Positions 50,483-58,271 of a stretch of 64,000 nt of DNA are shown here, piece by piece. Source of the DNA: a virus. Each line of letters starts with the position of its first letter. The first letter of the stretch is position 1. Location: IMG/VR virus record IMGVR_UViG_3300022700_000179, positions 41,714 through 105,713 of that record; one strand, given 5' to 3'. The position numbers were made by a program, and so were the translations under genes. The notes below the pieces were generated by a model. That model was not told the DNA's origin, did not search any database, and worked only from the letters and a program-made list of their open reading frames with translations.

Positions 50483-50677
50483 CTATTCATACAATTCAGA
50501 TAGCTTATTGATCAACTCATTGTACTTCGCTATCTTGGTCTCGTTGCGCTTTATGTACACATCATAACTTGGAGGGACCGTAGCTAACATTTTCCCACAG
50601 AAATTCTTTTCTGTTCGCAAGGTGAATAATATCATATTCAACTCTTCGGGCGCCAGATTTACTTGCATAGTACTCAC
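50483..50677 (-). CDS. Hypothetical small helical protein
   Basis: 64 residues, probably a single helix pair (LAPEELNMILFTLRTEKNFCGKML). GAGGAGTGAG precedes the ATG. Overlaps the next gene's stop. Confidence 0.65.
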   Translation of the reverse strand: MSTMQVNLAPEELNMILFTLRTEKNFCGKMLATVPPSYDVYIKRNETKIAKYNELINKLSELYE

Positions 50678-51342
50678 TCCTCATTATTCTCGTCTTTACT
50701 GCCTGCCAGTGTTGCAACACGTTTTCGCTCGTCCTCAAAACAATTTAAGCACACTTCAACATGGCCCGTCTGACCACACCACCTACATGGGATCCCGCGG
50801 TAGTCGAAATCTTGTGCTTCTTCTAGGTCATCCTTTACTTGCTCAAACATCTTACGATGAACTAGCCCGCTTGGGTGTTCTTTGACAACGGCTGGGCGTG
50901 GACGCGCCTTTAGGCCATCAGGGCCACCAATATAAGCATCACAATCTAGACAGACAAAAGCGTCACACCTAGTTTCGATTAGATCACTGCCACATCTCGG
51001 GCAGTTTATAGTGACCAGTTTTGGTCCTCTTGCAGCCGATTCTCTTTCCATTTCTCTAGTAGTGTCTTGCATAGCGTTTGCTTCTTCGTGCTCATCCAAG
51101 TAAGCTTCACAGTTAGAGCACACCAGGTAAGTAGTAGTTCCTTTCACTTCAGAGTGCATAGGTGGATCAATGCGTCCACAACTATGGCATTGCCACTTTT
51201 TGTAGGGATTCATATTTTTGTAGTCGATCTTGTACGTTCGTTCTGGAACACTTTTGTCTACGTGTGAATAAGTTTTCTGGTTGTTTAGTTCCCACGAAGA
51301 GATCTCGCCTACCGGGAACGAGTCGTTATTTTTGTTTGCCAT
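50674..51342 (-). CDS. Multi zinc-ribbon protein
   Basis: 222 residues from the ATG at 51342, chosen for its AAGGTG site; a start at 51375 is possible. CHSC-CSNC, CPRC-CLDC and CRWC-CLNC pairs give three ribbons. The last part (CRWCGQTGHVEVCLNCFEDERKRVA) matches a segment of the fused protein at 47685, so the two share a paralogous domain. Confidence 0.72.
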   Translation of the reverse strand: MANKNNDSFPVGEISSWELNNQKTYSHVDKSVPERTYKIDYKNMNPYKKWQCHSCGRIDPPMHSEVKGTTTYLVCSNCEAYLDEHEEANAMQDTTREMERESAARGPKLVTINCPRCGSDLIETRCDAFVCLDCDAYIGGPDGLKARPRPAVVKEHPSGLVHRKMFEQVKDDLEEAQDFDYRGIPCRWCGQTGHVEVCLNCFEDERKRVATLAGSKDENNEE

Positions 51343-51637
51343 CGACGTACACCTTAAGTAGTGGTGGTTGGGCATCTCTCGAACCTAGTATCCACATTGA
51401 ATCTACGGGAAGCTGGATCCGAGCTGCTCGGAGCATCCACCGAAGTGGCGGACCGTTTTCAGAAGGAAGTAGCATACCTTGGCATAGGTCAACATACACC
51501 TCGACTAGTGGTTCTGGTCCATCCTCTGCGATACTGATTTCCTTCTTTCGCAGAAAGATTTGCCCGTCGTAATCAGGATGATTATTTGCGCGGAACGGAA
51601 GCTCGTTCGAGTCTATCATGGATGGCTCCTCTGGCAT
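51326..51637 (-). CDS. Hypothetical protein
   Basis: 103 residues; overlaps both neighbours. Beta-rich; contains GPEPLVEVYVDLCQGMLLP. No family. Confidence 0.65.
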   Translation of the reverse strand: MPEEPSMIDSNELPFRANNHPDYDGQIFLRKKEISIAEDGPEPLVEVYVDLCQGMLLPSENGPPLRWMLRAARIQLPVDSMWILGSRDAQPPLLKVYVDGKQK

Positions 51638-52164
51638 GGTCCTGAGTTCTTAACGTGCCCACACCACGTACATTTATTTGTGTCAGTCTGACTCTGGTTC
51701 GTGGCCTGTGCCTTCTGGTTAGTAGGCTGTGTTCGTAACTCCCGAGATACATCGGCCATAGTCAAGGAGTGCATTTGTTCTGCCAACGAAGATAGTTTAT
51801 CAAGACGACTGCGAAGCGCTTGCACTGTTTCTATCGAGCCTACTTCGTGGAGTAGATCAGCTTCCTCTTCCAACGCCTGTATCTCCTGTTCGCGGTCAGC
51901 GACCAGGGTACGCAACCGCTCTACTTCGGCCTCGCTTGCTTGCAATGCCATGCGGGAACGCGCGGAATCGTCATTAGCAATTCGGCTCTTCTGGATCAAT
52001 TCCTGATGTGACTGCTCTAAGTCCTGGTATGCTTGTACTAGAGAATCAAAGTTCATTCCCTGCCACTGTGGTTCATACTCACCACAACGACCACAACGTG
52101 AGGGCTTACCAATGTACTGGTGAGGTACGCACTGTACAATGAATTGCTCTGGTTCGCTGCTCAT
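51616..52164 (-). CDS. Coiled-coil protein with terminal zinc knuckles
   Basis: 182 residues. CGRCGEY near residue 20 and CTWCG near the C-terminus flank a long charged coiled coil (~45-135, with repeated Glu/Lys/Leu heptads). Possibly an oligomeric DNA-binding protein. Confidence 0.7.
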   Translation of the reverse strand: MSSEPEQFIVQCVPHQYIGKPSRCGRCGEYEPQWQGMNFDSLVQAYQDLEQSHQELIQKSRIANDDSARSRMALQASEAEVERLRTLVADREQEIQALEEEADLLHEVGSIETVQALRSRLDKLSSLAEQMHSLTMADVSRELRTQPTNQKAQATNQSQTDTNKCTWCGHVKNSGPCQRSHP

Positions 52165-52550
52165 AGCTTATCGTCCTCTACCGCCTTGGTTAGCAGGCTG
52201 TCTATCTCGGCTTGTGCTTCTGGTCTACTCAATCCTAATGGGGGTACGTCGATCTCCTGCCAGGCAACTGTTACCATCAATTGTGGTGGGTTCGGGTGAA
52301 ATAACGCGCGTACTAACTGAGTGATTTCTGTGTAGGTAATAGATACTTTACCGCGACAAAAAAGACGGAGCCAGTCTACGTCTAGCCCACCGCGCTCTGC
52401 CAAGTCTTCTACGGTTTTGTTGGGGTCGTACGCCAACGCATACAAAACATTGATCCGCATTTGTTCCACGGCATAGCGCTGGTCTAGAGTAAACTCGTAG
52501 ATCTTTTCTGCGGTATGTCGATGAAAGTCTTTTTGGTTTTCTTTACTCAT
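52161..52550 (-). CDS. HTH (XRE-like) regulator
   Basis: 129 residues from the ATG at 52550 (GGAGAG upstream); longer forms overlap the zinc gene at 52543. Residues ~45-90 match the Cro/C1-type helix-turn-helix: TVEDLAERGGLDVDWLRLFCRGKVSI, followed by a helix. Probably a transcription regulator, with a C-terminal ~35-residue acidic tail. Confidence 0.6.
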   Translation of the reverse strand: MSKENQKDFHRHTAEKIYEFTLDQRYAVEQMRINVLYALAYDPNKTVEDLAERGGLDVDWLRLFCRGKVSITYTEITQLVRALFHPNPPQLMVTVAWQEIDVPPLGLSRPEAQAEIDSLLTKAVEDDKL

Positions 52551-52749
52551 GGTACTTGCTCTCCAATGCGCGAACCCAGCTATTCCAATCCTCAATACAT
52601 GCTTGCTTCGTGTGCTGATGTGATTCCAGATGGAACATTGCCGGACACAAAGTTGGTTTGGGGTGTTTGAGCACAAACTCGAAGTACCCACTTTGTGGTT
52701 CAACGACAGGCCGTTCGCGGCAGTTTACACAAGGAAGCGGTTTAGGAAT
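52543..52749 (-). CDS. Small zinc protein without an ATG start
   Basis: 68 residues if started at an ATT at 52749, which overlaps the preceding TAA; no ATG or GTG fits. The reading frame encodes KPLPCVNCRERPVVE, later C-P and QACIEDWNSWV, matching the phage zinc-ribbon style of its neighbours (LPCPDC at 52742). Its stop overlaps the HTH gene start (ATGAGTAA). Real protein coding is likely, the start is not certain. Confidence 0.55.
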   Translation of the reverse strand: MPKPLPCVNCRERPVVEPQSGYFEFVLKHPKPTLCPAMFHLESHQHTKQACIEDWNSWVRALESKYHE

Positions 52750-53257
52750 CTTTTTTGTCAGGATGCTTTTTCGTGTATTCGTGTATCAGATTGTTCCATC
52801 TTTTCCACCACACACTAAGCGCCATTCGACGATCTTGAGTAGATGTAACGGAAAAATAAATTAAATAGTCTTCACACTTACGTGGACATTGTACTGCCAA
52901 CAGGCCCTCCTCTGGGAATATTGCAACAGGCAAGCTGCCGCAGTCTGGGCACGGCAGTGGTTCTGGGAAAGCCAACTGGGTCGATTCTTTTACGTCACTG
53001 ATCTCTTGTCCAAGTTTCGTAAGGTGATTTAAGATATGGTCACAAGATTTCCAAACCTCAGTTGCAACATTGAACTCCGCCTGGCCCATGTGACTCGGTT
53101 TTTCGTTCTCTTTAAGTTTGGTGGAGTCGTGAAACCGTGATATAGCTGTCCTGATGTTTCCAGCTACCGAGGTCTTGTGCTCGTCGGGAGTATCTTCAGA
53201 CCAGCAGATACTTGCAATGTACCGCTCTACCCATTCTCTAACTTGATCGTCAGTCAT
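52742..53257 (-). CDS. Protein with Lar-like zinc ribbon
   Basis: 171 residues. Helical first ~95 residues; then PEPLPCPDCGSLPVAIFPEEG and CPRKCEDY, a Lar-like ribbon; ends Lys-rich. Overlaps the gene upstream by four bases. Confidence 0.7.
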   Translation of the reverse strand: MTDDQVREWVERYIASICWSEDTPDEHKTSVAGNIRTAISRFHDSTKLKENEKPSHMGQAEFNVATEVWKSCDHILNHLTKLGQEISDVKESTQLAFPEPLPCPDCGSLPVAIFPEEGLLAVQCPRKCEDYLIYFSVTSTQDRRMALSVWWKRWNNLIHEYTKKHPDKKDS

Positions 53258-53592
53258 GAGGTCTTCTCCTTTGATTCTACTAAGTAGTCAAACCAACCAG
53301 TCACGTCCACACCACGATCAACCAACCGCACCCAGGGCCTAGTCGAGTTGTGAGAATAGGTGAAGTGTTCGATAAAATCACCCCTCGACATAGTTCCCAG
53401 CTTACCGTCGTCGGGAAGCACCATGTCTGGTTTGTTTTCGCTGTACGAAGGCGGTGTGCCACTGACCCACCACACACGATCTGATTCAACCTTCACCACA
53501 ATTGCTCGGTACGTGAACATTTCAGTGAAGTAGTCCCCTACTTGGGGATCGAGTAGGGCTTGGTAAGTCTCTTCTTTGGTGTAATTGGACAT
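53254..53592 (-). CDS. Hypothetical protein
   Basis: 112 residues. Starts KEETYQALLDPQVGDYFTEM, and VDRGVDVTGWFDYLV near the end. Trp-rich. No family. Confidence 0.68.
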   Translation of the reverse strand: MSNYTKEETYQALLDPQVGDYFTEMFTYRAIVVKVESDRVWWVSGTPPSYSENKPDMVLPDDGKLGTMSRGDFIEHFTYSHNSTRPWVRLVDRGVDVTGWFDYLVESKEKTS

Positions 53593-53601
53593 AGCGTTGT
53601 C

Positions 53602-53703
53602 TCAGTCTCTGGAACGTGGTTGTCCGTACCAAACATACCACCATCCCACGTGGAGTGCGGCCACCACTACAATTGCTACGAGTAGAATTAGTGTGTTCTT
53701 CAT
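53602..53703 (-). CDS. 33-residue membrane peptide, duplicate of neighbour
   Basis: MKNTLILLVAIVVVAALH followed by VGWWYVWYG and a basic end. The helix and WWYVWYG tail are nearly the same as the C-terminus of the protein at 53715, so it is a tandem duplicate of that segment. A single transmembrane helix. Confidence 0.65.
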   Translation of the reverse strand: MKNTLILLVAIVVVAALHVGWWYVWYGQPRSRD

Positions 53704-53714
53704 GCGCAATCCCT

Positions 53715-53978
53715 TTAGCTTCCAGAGCAAGGCCACCCATACCAAACATACCACCAACCTGCGTGGAGCGCAGCCGCCACTCCAGTAACCGCCAGTAAAA
53801 TTAGTGGATATTTAACGCACCTTTTTCTAAGTAACATTGTTGTCCAAGTGTACAAATCCAATTCGGCATCGGGCCCAACTATCACCCAAGCCAAAAACCA
53901 GAGTACAGTAAATAGGACTAACGCATACTTAATCCCGGAATAGAGTTCGAATAATCTGCACGCGGCTTCTTCAGTCAT
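53715..53978 (-). CDS. Small membrane protein
   Basis: 87 residues from the ATG at 53978 (overlapping the previous TGA). Two hydrophobic helices (ALVLFTVLWFLAWVIV and LILLAVTGVAAALH), ends AGWWYVWYG. The C-terminal 30 residues are duplicated next door. Confidence 0.68.
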   Translation of the reverse strand: MTEEAACRLFELYSGIKYALVLFTVLWFLAWVIVGPDAELDLYTWTTMLLRKRCVKYPLILLAVTGVAAALHAGWWYVWYGWPCSGS

Positions 53979-54184
53979 GACAGCACCCCCAAAATAAATC
54001 CAATGAGTCCGCACATTGAGCTTATAGCAATCAATAACAGCCAAGTAGGACGAGAGTCAAGTTTTTCTATAACGGCAATATCGACTTTTGCTTGGTTTAC
54101 GTCGTAGTAAACAAGTGCTTTCCTAGCGTAGGGTGGCATGTCTACAGGCTGTTCGGCATCTATATCAACTACTTGATTACTCAT
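53975..54184 (-). CDS. Small membrane protein
   Basis: 69 residues from the ATG at 54184 (AAGGA upstream). Charged N-terminus and a C-terminal transmembrane helix (LLLIAISSMCGLIGFILGVL). Confidence 0.68.
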   Translation of the reverse strand: MSNQVVDIDAEQPVDMPPYARKALVYYDVNQAKVDIAVIEKLDSRPTWLLLIAISSMCGLIGFILGVLS

Positions 54185-54479
54185 CGGTGCTATTCCTTTC
54201 GGTAACGTAACCCGCACTTCCTACAATGTTAGGTGTGAGTGGGCGTGTTACGTACCATCCACAGTTCTGGCACTCTACTAAGTGATAATCGGCTCGCTCC
54301 TGCTTAGTCACGTTTCGGTACCCTGGTCGGGCGCCGCAACAGACAACTTCATCGGCGTTGACTAACTGCTTGCTCTCGACGTACAAATAAGTGAAGCAAT
54401 TAGCATCTGACTGTATGTTAGGGCTACCGCATTTTTCACAAACAGGAGAAGCAATATGAACGGATGGAGATGGGCGCAT
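54177..54479 (-). CDS. Zinc-ribbon protein
   Basis: 100 residues from the ATG at 54479; earlier starts would overlap the neighbouring gene and the ribosome site is weak. CEKCGSPN, a CCGARPGYRN segment and CQNCGWYV form a ribbon pair. Confidence 0.65.
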   Translation of the reverse strand: MRPSPSVHIASPVCEKCGSPNIQSDANCFTYLYVESKQLVNADEVVCCGARPGYRNVTKQERADYHLVECQNCGWYVTRPLTPNIVGSAGYVTERNSTDE

Positions 54480-54486
54480 GCTATTA

Positions 54487-54816
54487 CTACTTATTCCGTT
54501 TTCTGTTGCCGTCTCTGAACATGTACATAAAATTACCAAGTCGGCGCTCGTCTTCATCTACGCCGTTTGTTCGAGTTGGCACCGGCACCCGTTTATCGTT
54601 TTCACCGCACCCATCTCCCCACGTGTTACAATCCGGCACCTTGAACGATACGCCTATTACTAGAGACGCCAAGATCAAAACATGGACGTACAAAATACTG
54701 CTCCTAGCTCTATCGCTCAACTTCAAACTATTTTTGGTTGTGAGATACCACATTGTGAAGAAAACTACAACCACAGAAAATATGATCACCCAAAATGTTA
54801 AAATAGGCCACAGCAT
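54487..54816 (-). CDS. Membrane protein
   Basis: 109 residues. Two transmembrane helices: LWPILTFWVIIFSVVVVFF and SSILYVHVLILASLVIGV. A Cys-containing, charged C-terminal tail (GDGCGENDKRVPV). Unknown function. Confidence 0.7.
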   Translation of the reverse strand: MLWPILTFWVIIFSVVVVFFTMWYLTTKNSLKLSDRARSSILYVHVLILASLVIGVSFKVPDCNTWGDGCGENDKRVPVPTRTNGVDEDERRLGNFMYMFRDGNRKRNK

Positions 54817-54821
54817 CGAAT

Positions 54822-55370
54822 CTACTCCTCTTCTAAGTCTAGGACGGCCATCCCGTCTTCATCGTATTCAGTTGGCCATTTATTGTCTTCCAACAAGAGG
54901 AGACGCGTTTCGTTGGCCAATTGAACAGCATGCTGTTCGTCTTTTGCGAACACATCAACCTGCATATTATGTTGCCTAAGTAACTGCTCAATACACAGCT
55001 CTTCAGGTGATGCCAGAGCTTTTTCACTACCTACTAGGACACCATTTTGTGGGCCGCTCAATAAAATGGTGTTGTCTCCATTCCACACAGAGTTGATACT
55101 AATTGGGCGTACGTAGTTTACGCTTCCATCCTGGGAGATAGTTACCTCGTATCCACGTTCTTCTGGTACGTCGGGTACTTCCGGATCTAGCTCATGTTCC
55201 CCGACCCAATACTCTGGCCGGTACGGGTATTCTTGATATTTCTCCTCGCCTGATTCTTTGTTCGGATTGTGGATAAGGCAATAGTCCAGCGCTTTTTCTT
55301 TAGACGAAAATATGTTGTCTACGTTTGGCTCATACACACTTCCACTATACACTACGTACACTTTATCCAT
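54822..55370 (-). CDS. Hypothetical protein with DUF7336-like N-terminus
   Basis: 182 residues. The first ~35 residues, KVYVVYSGSVYEPNVDNIF...ALDYC, resemble the C-terminal half of the fused protein at 46814 and DUF7336-type proteins. The rest is acidic and mixed. Confidence 0.68.
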   Translation of the reverse strand: MDKVYVVYSGSVYEPNVDNIFSSKEKALDYCLIHNPNKESGEEKYQEYPYRPEYWVGEHELDPEVPDVPEERGYEVTISQDGSVNYVRPISINSVWNGDNTILLSGPQNGVLVGSEKALASPEELCIEQLLRQHNMQVDVFAKDEQHAVQLANETRLLLLEDNKWPTEYDEDGMAVLDLEEE

Positions 55371-55376
55371 AAGCGG

Positions 55377-55799
55377 TTATCTCCAAGTAGTGATACAGGT
55401 AACACCCACTTCCAGGCTGCGGCTAATACCTGTAATCATTTGCTGCAACTCTACGCATTTACTACTGTGCCGTTCGACCTCCACGCCCTTGCGCTCGTTG
55501 TCCTTGGCCTTCCAATTGCCAGCGTAGTAGTCGCAGTGTACGTTAGCTGTCTTGTCTTTGTCAAGCGGGTTGTGGAGGCACACACGCGCTACTAACGTAT
55601 AGTCGCAACCAGACGTGTTGCAGCCACTACCCATGCTCAGTTTGGTCTTGTCGGTGTAGGGCTCGGTTGCGGTTTTGTCGCCAAAATAATCTTTAGTTTT
55701 GGTTTCTCGCGTACCACCAATGCAGTCAATGCGACTACACTGCGTGAGCATGGTTAGACTGCCGAAAAATAGCGCATTTACGAATGCTTGCCATTTCAT
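55377..55799 (-). CDS. Putative lipoprotein, Cys-rich
   Basis: 140 residues. MKWQAFVNALFFGSLTMLTQC is a signal peptide ending in a lipobox-like L-T-Q-C. The mature part has eight or so Cys residues, suggesting disulphides in the envelope. The first residues are copied in a tiny peptide gene at 56558. Possibly a superinfection-exclusion protein or lysis accessory; unproven. Confidence 0.65.
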   Translation of the reverse strand: MKWQAFVNALFFGSLTMLTQCSRIDCIGGTRETKTKDYFGDKTATEPYTDKTKLSMGSGCNTSGCDYTLVARVCLHNPLDKDKTANVHCDYYAGNWKAKDNERKGVEVERHSSKCVELQQMITGISRSLEVGVTCITTWR

Positions 55800-55804
55800 G
55801 ATCG

Positions 55805-55909
55805 TTACTCCTTTTCACTAGCCGGGTAGTACTCCACCCCGAAACTCTTCATGGTCTCTTTGCACTTTTCAACACCAAATACTACCGAAAATTGACGGCA
55901 CAAAATCAA
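55805..55909 (-). CDS. Small protein with TTG start
   Basis: 34 residues. AGGAAG precedes the TTG at 55909. Begins ILCRQFSVVFGVEKC and ends GVEYYPASEKE; its stop lies in the ribosome site (AAAAGGAG) of the lipoprotein gene. The frame stays open upstream, so the start is uncertain. Confidence 0.4.
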   Translation of the reverse strand: MILCRQFSVVFGVEKCKETMKSFGVEYYPASEKE

Positions 55910-55929
55910 CAAAAACTTCCTAAACTGTT

Positions 55930-56196
55930 CTAGGTTAGTTCTCCATTTATAACGATCAGATCGTTGGTGTCCAGGTCACGAGCTGTAAAATGAACGTCAT
56001 CCAGCTTTTGTTCTTCGCATAACTTACTCGATTTTGGTTGCCGCTCTACCTTCTTTGGCGCATCTGTTTCATCTTCTAAGTCCCAGAAGTGGTCTTCGCA
56101 GAGTCGAGCGTATTCCGGATCTATATCTTTCATGCGGTTTGCCGATACTCCAAGCGCCCTGCCGTCGAATAAAGTGTTTTTGCCGTTCTTGCTCAT
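55930..56196 (-). CDS. Hypothetical protein
   Basis: 88 residues, strongly acidic, probably partly disordered. No known family. Start chosen at MSKNGKNTLFDGRALG. Confidence 0.68.
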   Translation of the reverse strand: MSKNGKNTLFDGRALGVSANRMKDIDPEYARLCEDHFWDLEDETDAPKKVERQPKSSKLCEEQKLDDVHFTARDLDTNDLIVINGELT

Positions 56197-56222
56197 TTTG
56201 TTTCCATCCTCTTAGGCTATAG

Positions 56223-56555
56223 CTAAGATGTTGTAAACGTCCAGCACCCAAACAAATGTTCATTCCACAATCTCCAATTGTCCAAAAACTTTTTAAGTTT
56301 GGTTTTTCGATGCTGTTCTGGATCCCAGTTTATAACGAGTGGTCCGTCGTTTTGGATATTGCCATTCGTATTTACTATTATGCTTCTATGATATGTACAT
56401 ACGTACAACGAATCCCCAGATTCAACTACATAAAAGTGAGATTCTGTTGCCTTATGTATAAAGTAGTGATGGTCTACTAAATCATCTATCCAAACTCTAT
56501 GCCCAACCAAAACATGAAAAGATACAGGTTCTCTATTTTCGACTTCTCTGGCCAT
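56223..56555 (-). CDS. Hypothetical protein
   Basis: 110 residues from the ATG at 56555 (GGAGG seven bases upstream). Mostly beta (SFHVLVGHRVWIDDLVDHHYF, HFYVVESGDSLYVCTYHRS). Its ORF continues upstream of the start, but the tiny gene at 56558 occupies that space. Confidence 0.65.
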   Translation of the reverse strand: MAREVENREPVSFHVLVGHRVWIDDLVDHHYFIHKATESHFYVVESGDSLYVCTYHRSIIVNTNGNIQNDGPLVINWDPEQHRKTKLKKFLDNWRLWNEHLFGCWTFTTS

Positions 56556-56557
56556 TA

Positions 56558-56608
56558 TCATGCCTCCATTTTCTTTAACAACGCATTGACAAATGATTGC
56601 CACTTCAT
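56558..56608 (-). CDS. Tiny peptide copied from the lipoprotein start
   Basis: 16 residues, MKWQSFVNALLKKMEA. The first ten residues match the N-terminus of the lipoprotein at 55377 (MKWQAFVNAL). A strong ribosome site, an ATGA overlap with the previous stop, and TGA overlap with the next ATG make translation likely, perhaps as a leader that couples to the next gene. It looks like a partial duplicate. Confidence 0.45.
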   Translation of the reverse strand: MKWQSFVNALLKKMEA

Positions 56609-56892
56609 TTTCGCTCACTCCTTTGCTCAATATTGCCATCACAATCATCGAGCATATCCCGTACCAGGTACACTTCGTTTGGTAGCGGCACTCCAACTTC
56701 TTTCTTGGCTTCTATTTCGTGGACAGTTAACATGGCCCAACCACGACAGTTTGGTGCGCCGCAATCACAAGAACAAACGTAAAAGTTGTGCTCAGCTAAG
56801 GTAGTTAAGCTTAGATTGCTTCGTGCCGCGTAACGGTGTAAAAATTCTTCTTTCCTCATAACCCACCGCTGTTCGAGTTCGTAGTTAGCCAT
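56605..56892 (-). CDS. Hypothetical protein with Cys cluster
   Basis: 95 residues. Contains FYVCSCDCGAPNCRGW, a dense Cys motif that probably binds zinc. Ends EQRSERK over a ribosome site. Confidence 0.68.
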   Translation of the reverse strand: MANYELEQRWVMRKEEFLHRYAARSNLSLTTLAEHNFYVCSCDCGAPNCRGWAMLTVHEIEAKKEVGVPLPNEVYLVRDMLDDCDGNIEQRSERK

Positions 56893-57136
56893 CCATGGTG
56901 CTAGCGCAGTGCGTGATCGGAATAGTAATTGTTCGTCCGCTACTGGTACTGGTTTTCTTCCCTTCGTCCTCTTTCTCTAGCACCCCTTCATAGGCATTGG
57001 TTACGTCGGCTATCAATACCTTGATATCCTCCACCGTAATCGGTTCCCTGTTTTGCGCCTTTTTCTGTAAGCGGACCATGTGGTCTATGGCCACACGAGC
57101 CGGTGCGTCGAAATCATCGGGTGTCCATTTACTCAT
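56885..57136 (-). CDS. Hypothetical protein
   Basis: 83 residues. Helical N-terminal ~65 (DDFDAPARVAIDHMVRLQKKAQ...), then a disordered tail. Overlaps both neighbours. Confidence 0.68.
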   Translation of the reverse strand: MSKWTPDDFDAPARVAIDHMVRLQKKAQNREPITVEDIKVLIADVTNAYEGVLEKEDEGKKTSTSSGRTITIPITHCASTMDG

Positions 57137-57696
57137 TTTCTCTTTCCTTTGTACTCACGCACTCGCGATGATGAAGTCCAATGCTCGCTCCACAAGTACC
57201 GCCAATCTACATGGGCACTTTTCTTTTTACTCACTTCGTAATATCCCAAATCACGAAGATCAGTGAGCGTGTTCCAAGGACGCTTTCCGCCCAGTTGCCG
57301 CGCCTGTTCGCACATGGCTTCGTTGACTGCTGCAGTCAGCGGTGAAAAGTTACTCAGGTCTTCATGCACCAAATCCAAAGTGAATTTGAAATCCTGCTCT
57401 GCGTAACGGACTACGTAGATGTGGTCGATGAAAAAGCCTAGATTGTTGTGCAGTAGGTGCAGCTTATCCACGAAGAATTCCCCAAAGCTCTGCACCAAAA
57501 ACTCTTTCCCGCTTTCAGTCAAATTCAAGCAGGCTCCCTCATGGGATTCGTAGAGATATCCCGCTCCTACTTGCTTGTCTAGTAAGAGCTGGAGCGCGGT
57601 ATCAGAGAAGTGCTTTGGTAGGGGCATGTCTACTCGCAAGGCTATGGAGAGCAGTGCTAGGCTCTTCCCCGTATCTAGTTTTGCTCGTGTTCGCAT
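57133..57696 (-). CDS. Hypothetical protein, first of a leftward unit
   Basis: 187 residues from the ATG at 57696 (AGAGG upstream; a 57717 start is possible). An N-terminal winged-helix-like segment could be present (KSLALLSIALRVDMPLPKHFSDTALQLLLDK followed by GAGYLYE), as in DNA-binding regulators. No certain family. It follows a promoter with a palindrome. Confidence 0.6.
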   Translation of the reverse strand: MRTRAKLDTGKSLALLSIALRVDMPLPKHFSDTALQLLLDKQVGAGYLYESHEGACLNLTESGKEFLVQSFGEFFVDKLHLLHNNLGFFIDHIYVVRYAEQDFKFTLDLVHEDLSNFSPLTAAVNEAMCEQARQLGGKRPWNTLTDLRDLGYYEVSKKKSAHVDWRYLWSEHWTSSSRVREYKGKRK

Positions 57697-57771
57697 TATG
57701 GTCCGTCCTCTTACCACTTCAAAGAGTGGTAGGCACGTCGTCCAGTTAGCTATCTTCGAACAGCGGGAACT

Positions 57772-57807
57772 ACTATATAATTATAGTATACCAGAAAAAT
57801 AAATCAA
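57772..57807 (-). promoter_or_regulatory. Promoter with overlapping palindrome
   Basis: Reading leftward: TTGATT, 16 bases, TATAAT. The -10 box is inside ACTATATAATTATAGT (57772-57787), a 16-base palindrome that could bind a dimeric repressor. It would start the leftward unit at 57696. The plus side may have a -10 too because the sequence is symmetric. Confidence 0.55.
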
Positions 57808-57920
57808 GGCTTAATGATTTCCACCAAATTCGAGGCTCTCTTGACTCACCTTTCTAATATTCCATGGTCCAACAGCCCACGCAGTTACGGGCTCTCATGC
57901 CGGATAGACCGGGCTATTGA

Positions 57921-58271
57921 TCATAACTTTTCTTTCCAGAACGCTACATATTCTGCCACCTGGTTTATGATGTTCAGAGGTTTTCCATTAAGTTTGTTGT
58001 GTAGCGTCTGCAAAACGAGGCCGCTCATATCGTCTGGATGTTCTAGGCCTAGCTCAAGCATTTGCTTGTACAGTGGGCCTTCTTTAGTCCAGAACCCCCA
58101 CGAATTCCGGATTTGTTGTCCCATCACATGATGATATTTGCTAGGATCACTTTCCTTAAACTCCTCTACTCCTGGAAGAGACTCTAACTTATCCATAGCC
58201 TCTTCAAGGTTCTCAGGAATAGTATCAAAAATGCTCTCGGTAGAATCTACTTTTCCTTTTCCACTATCCAT
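57921..58271 (-). CDS. DUF6794-like protein
   Basis: 116 residues from the ATG at 58271 (GGAGG upstream). Contains NLEEAMDKLESLPG, a IRNSWGFW segment and LGLEHPDDMSGLVLQ, the DUF6794 hallmark. Close paralogue of the gene at 466. Function unknown. Confidence 0.75.
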   Translation of the reverse strand: MDSGKGKVDSTESIFDTIPENLEEAMDKLESLPGVEEFKESDPSKYHHVMGQQIRNSWGFWTKEGPLYKQMLELGLEHPDDMSGLVLQTLHNKLNGKPLNIINQVAEYVAFWKEKL

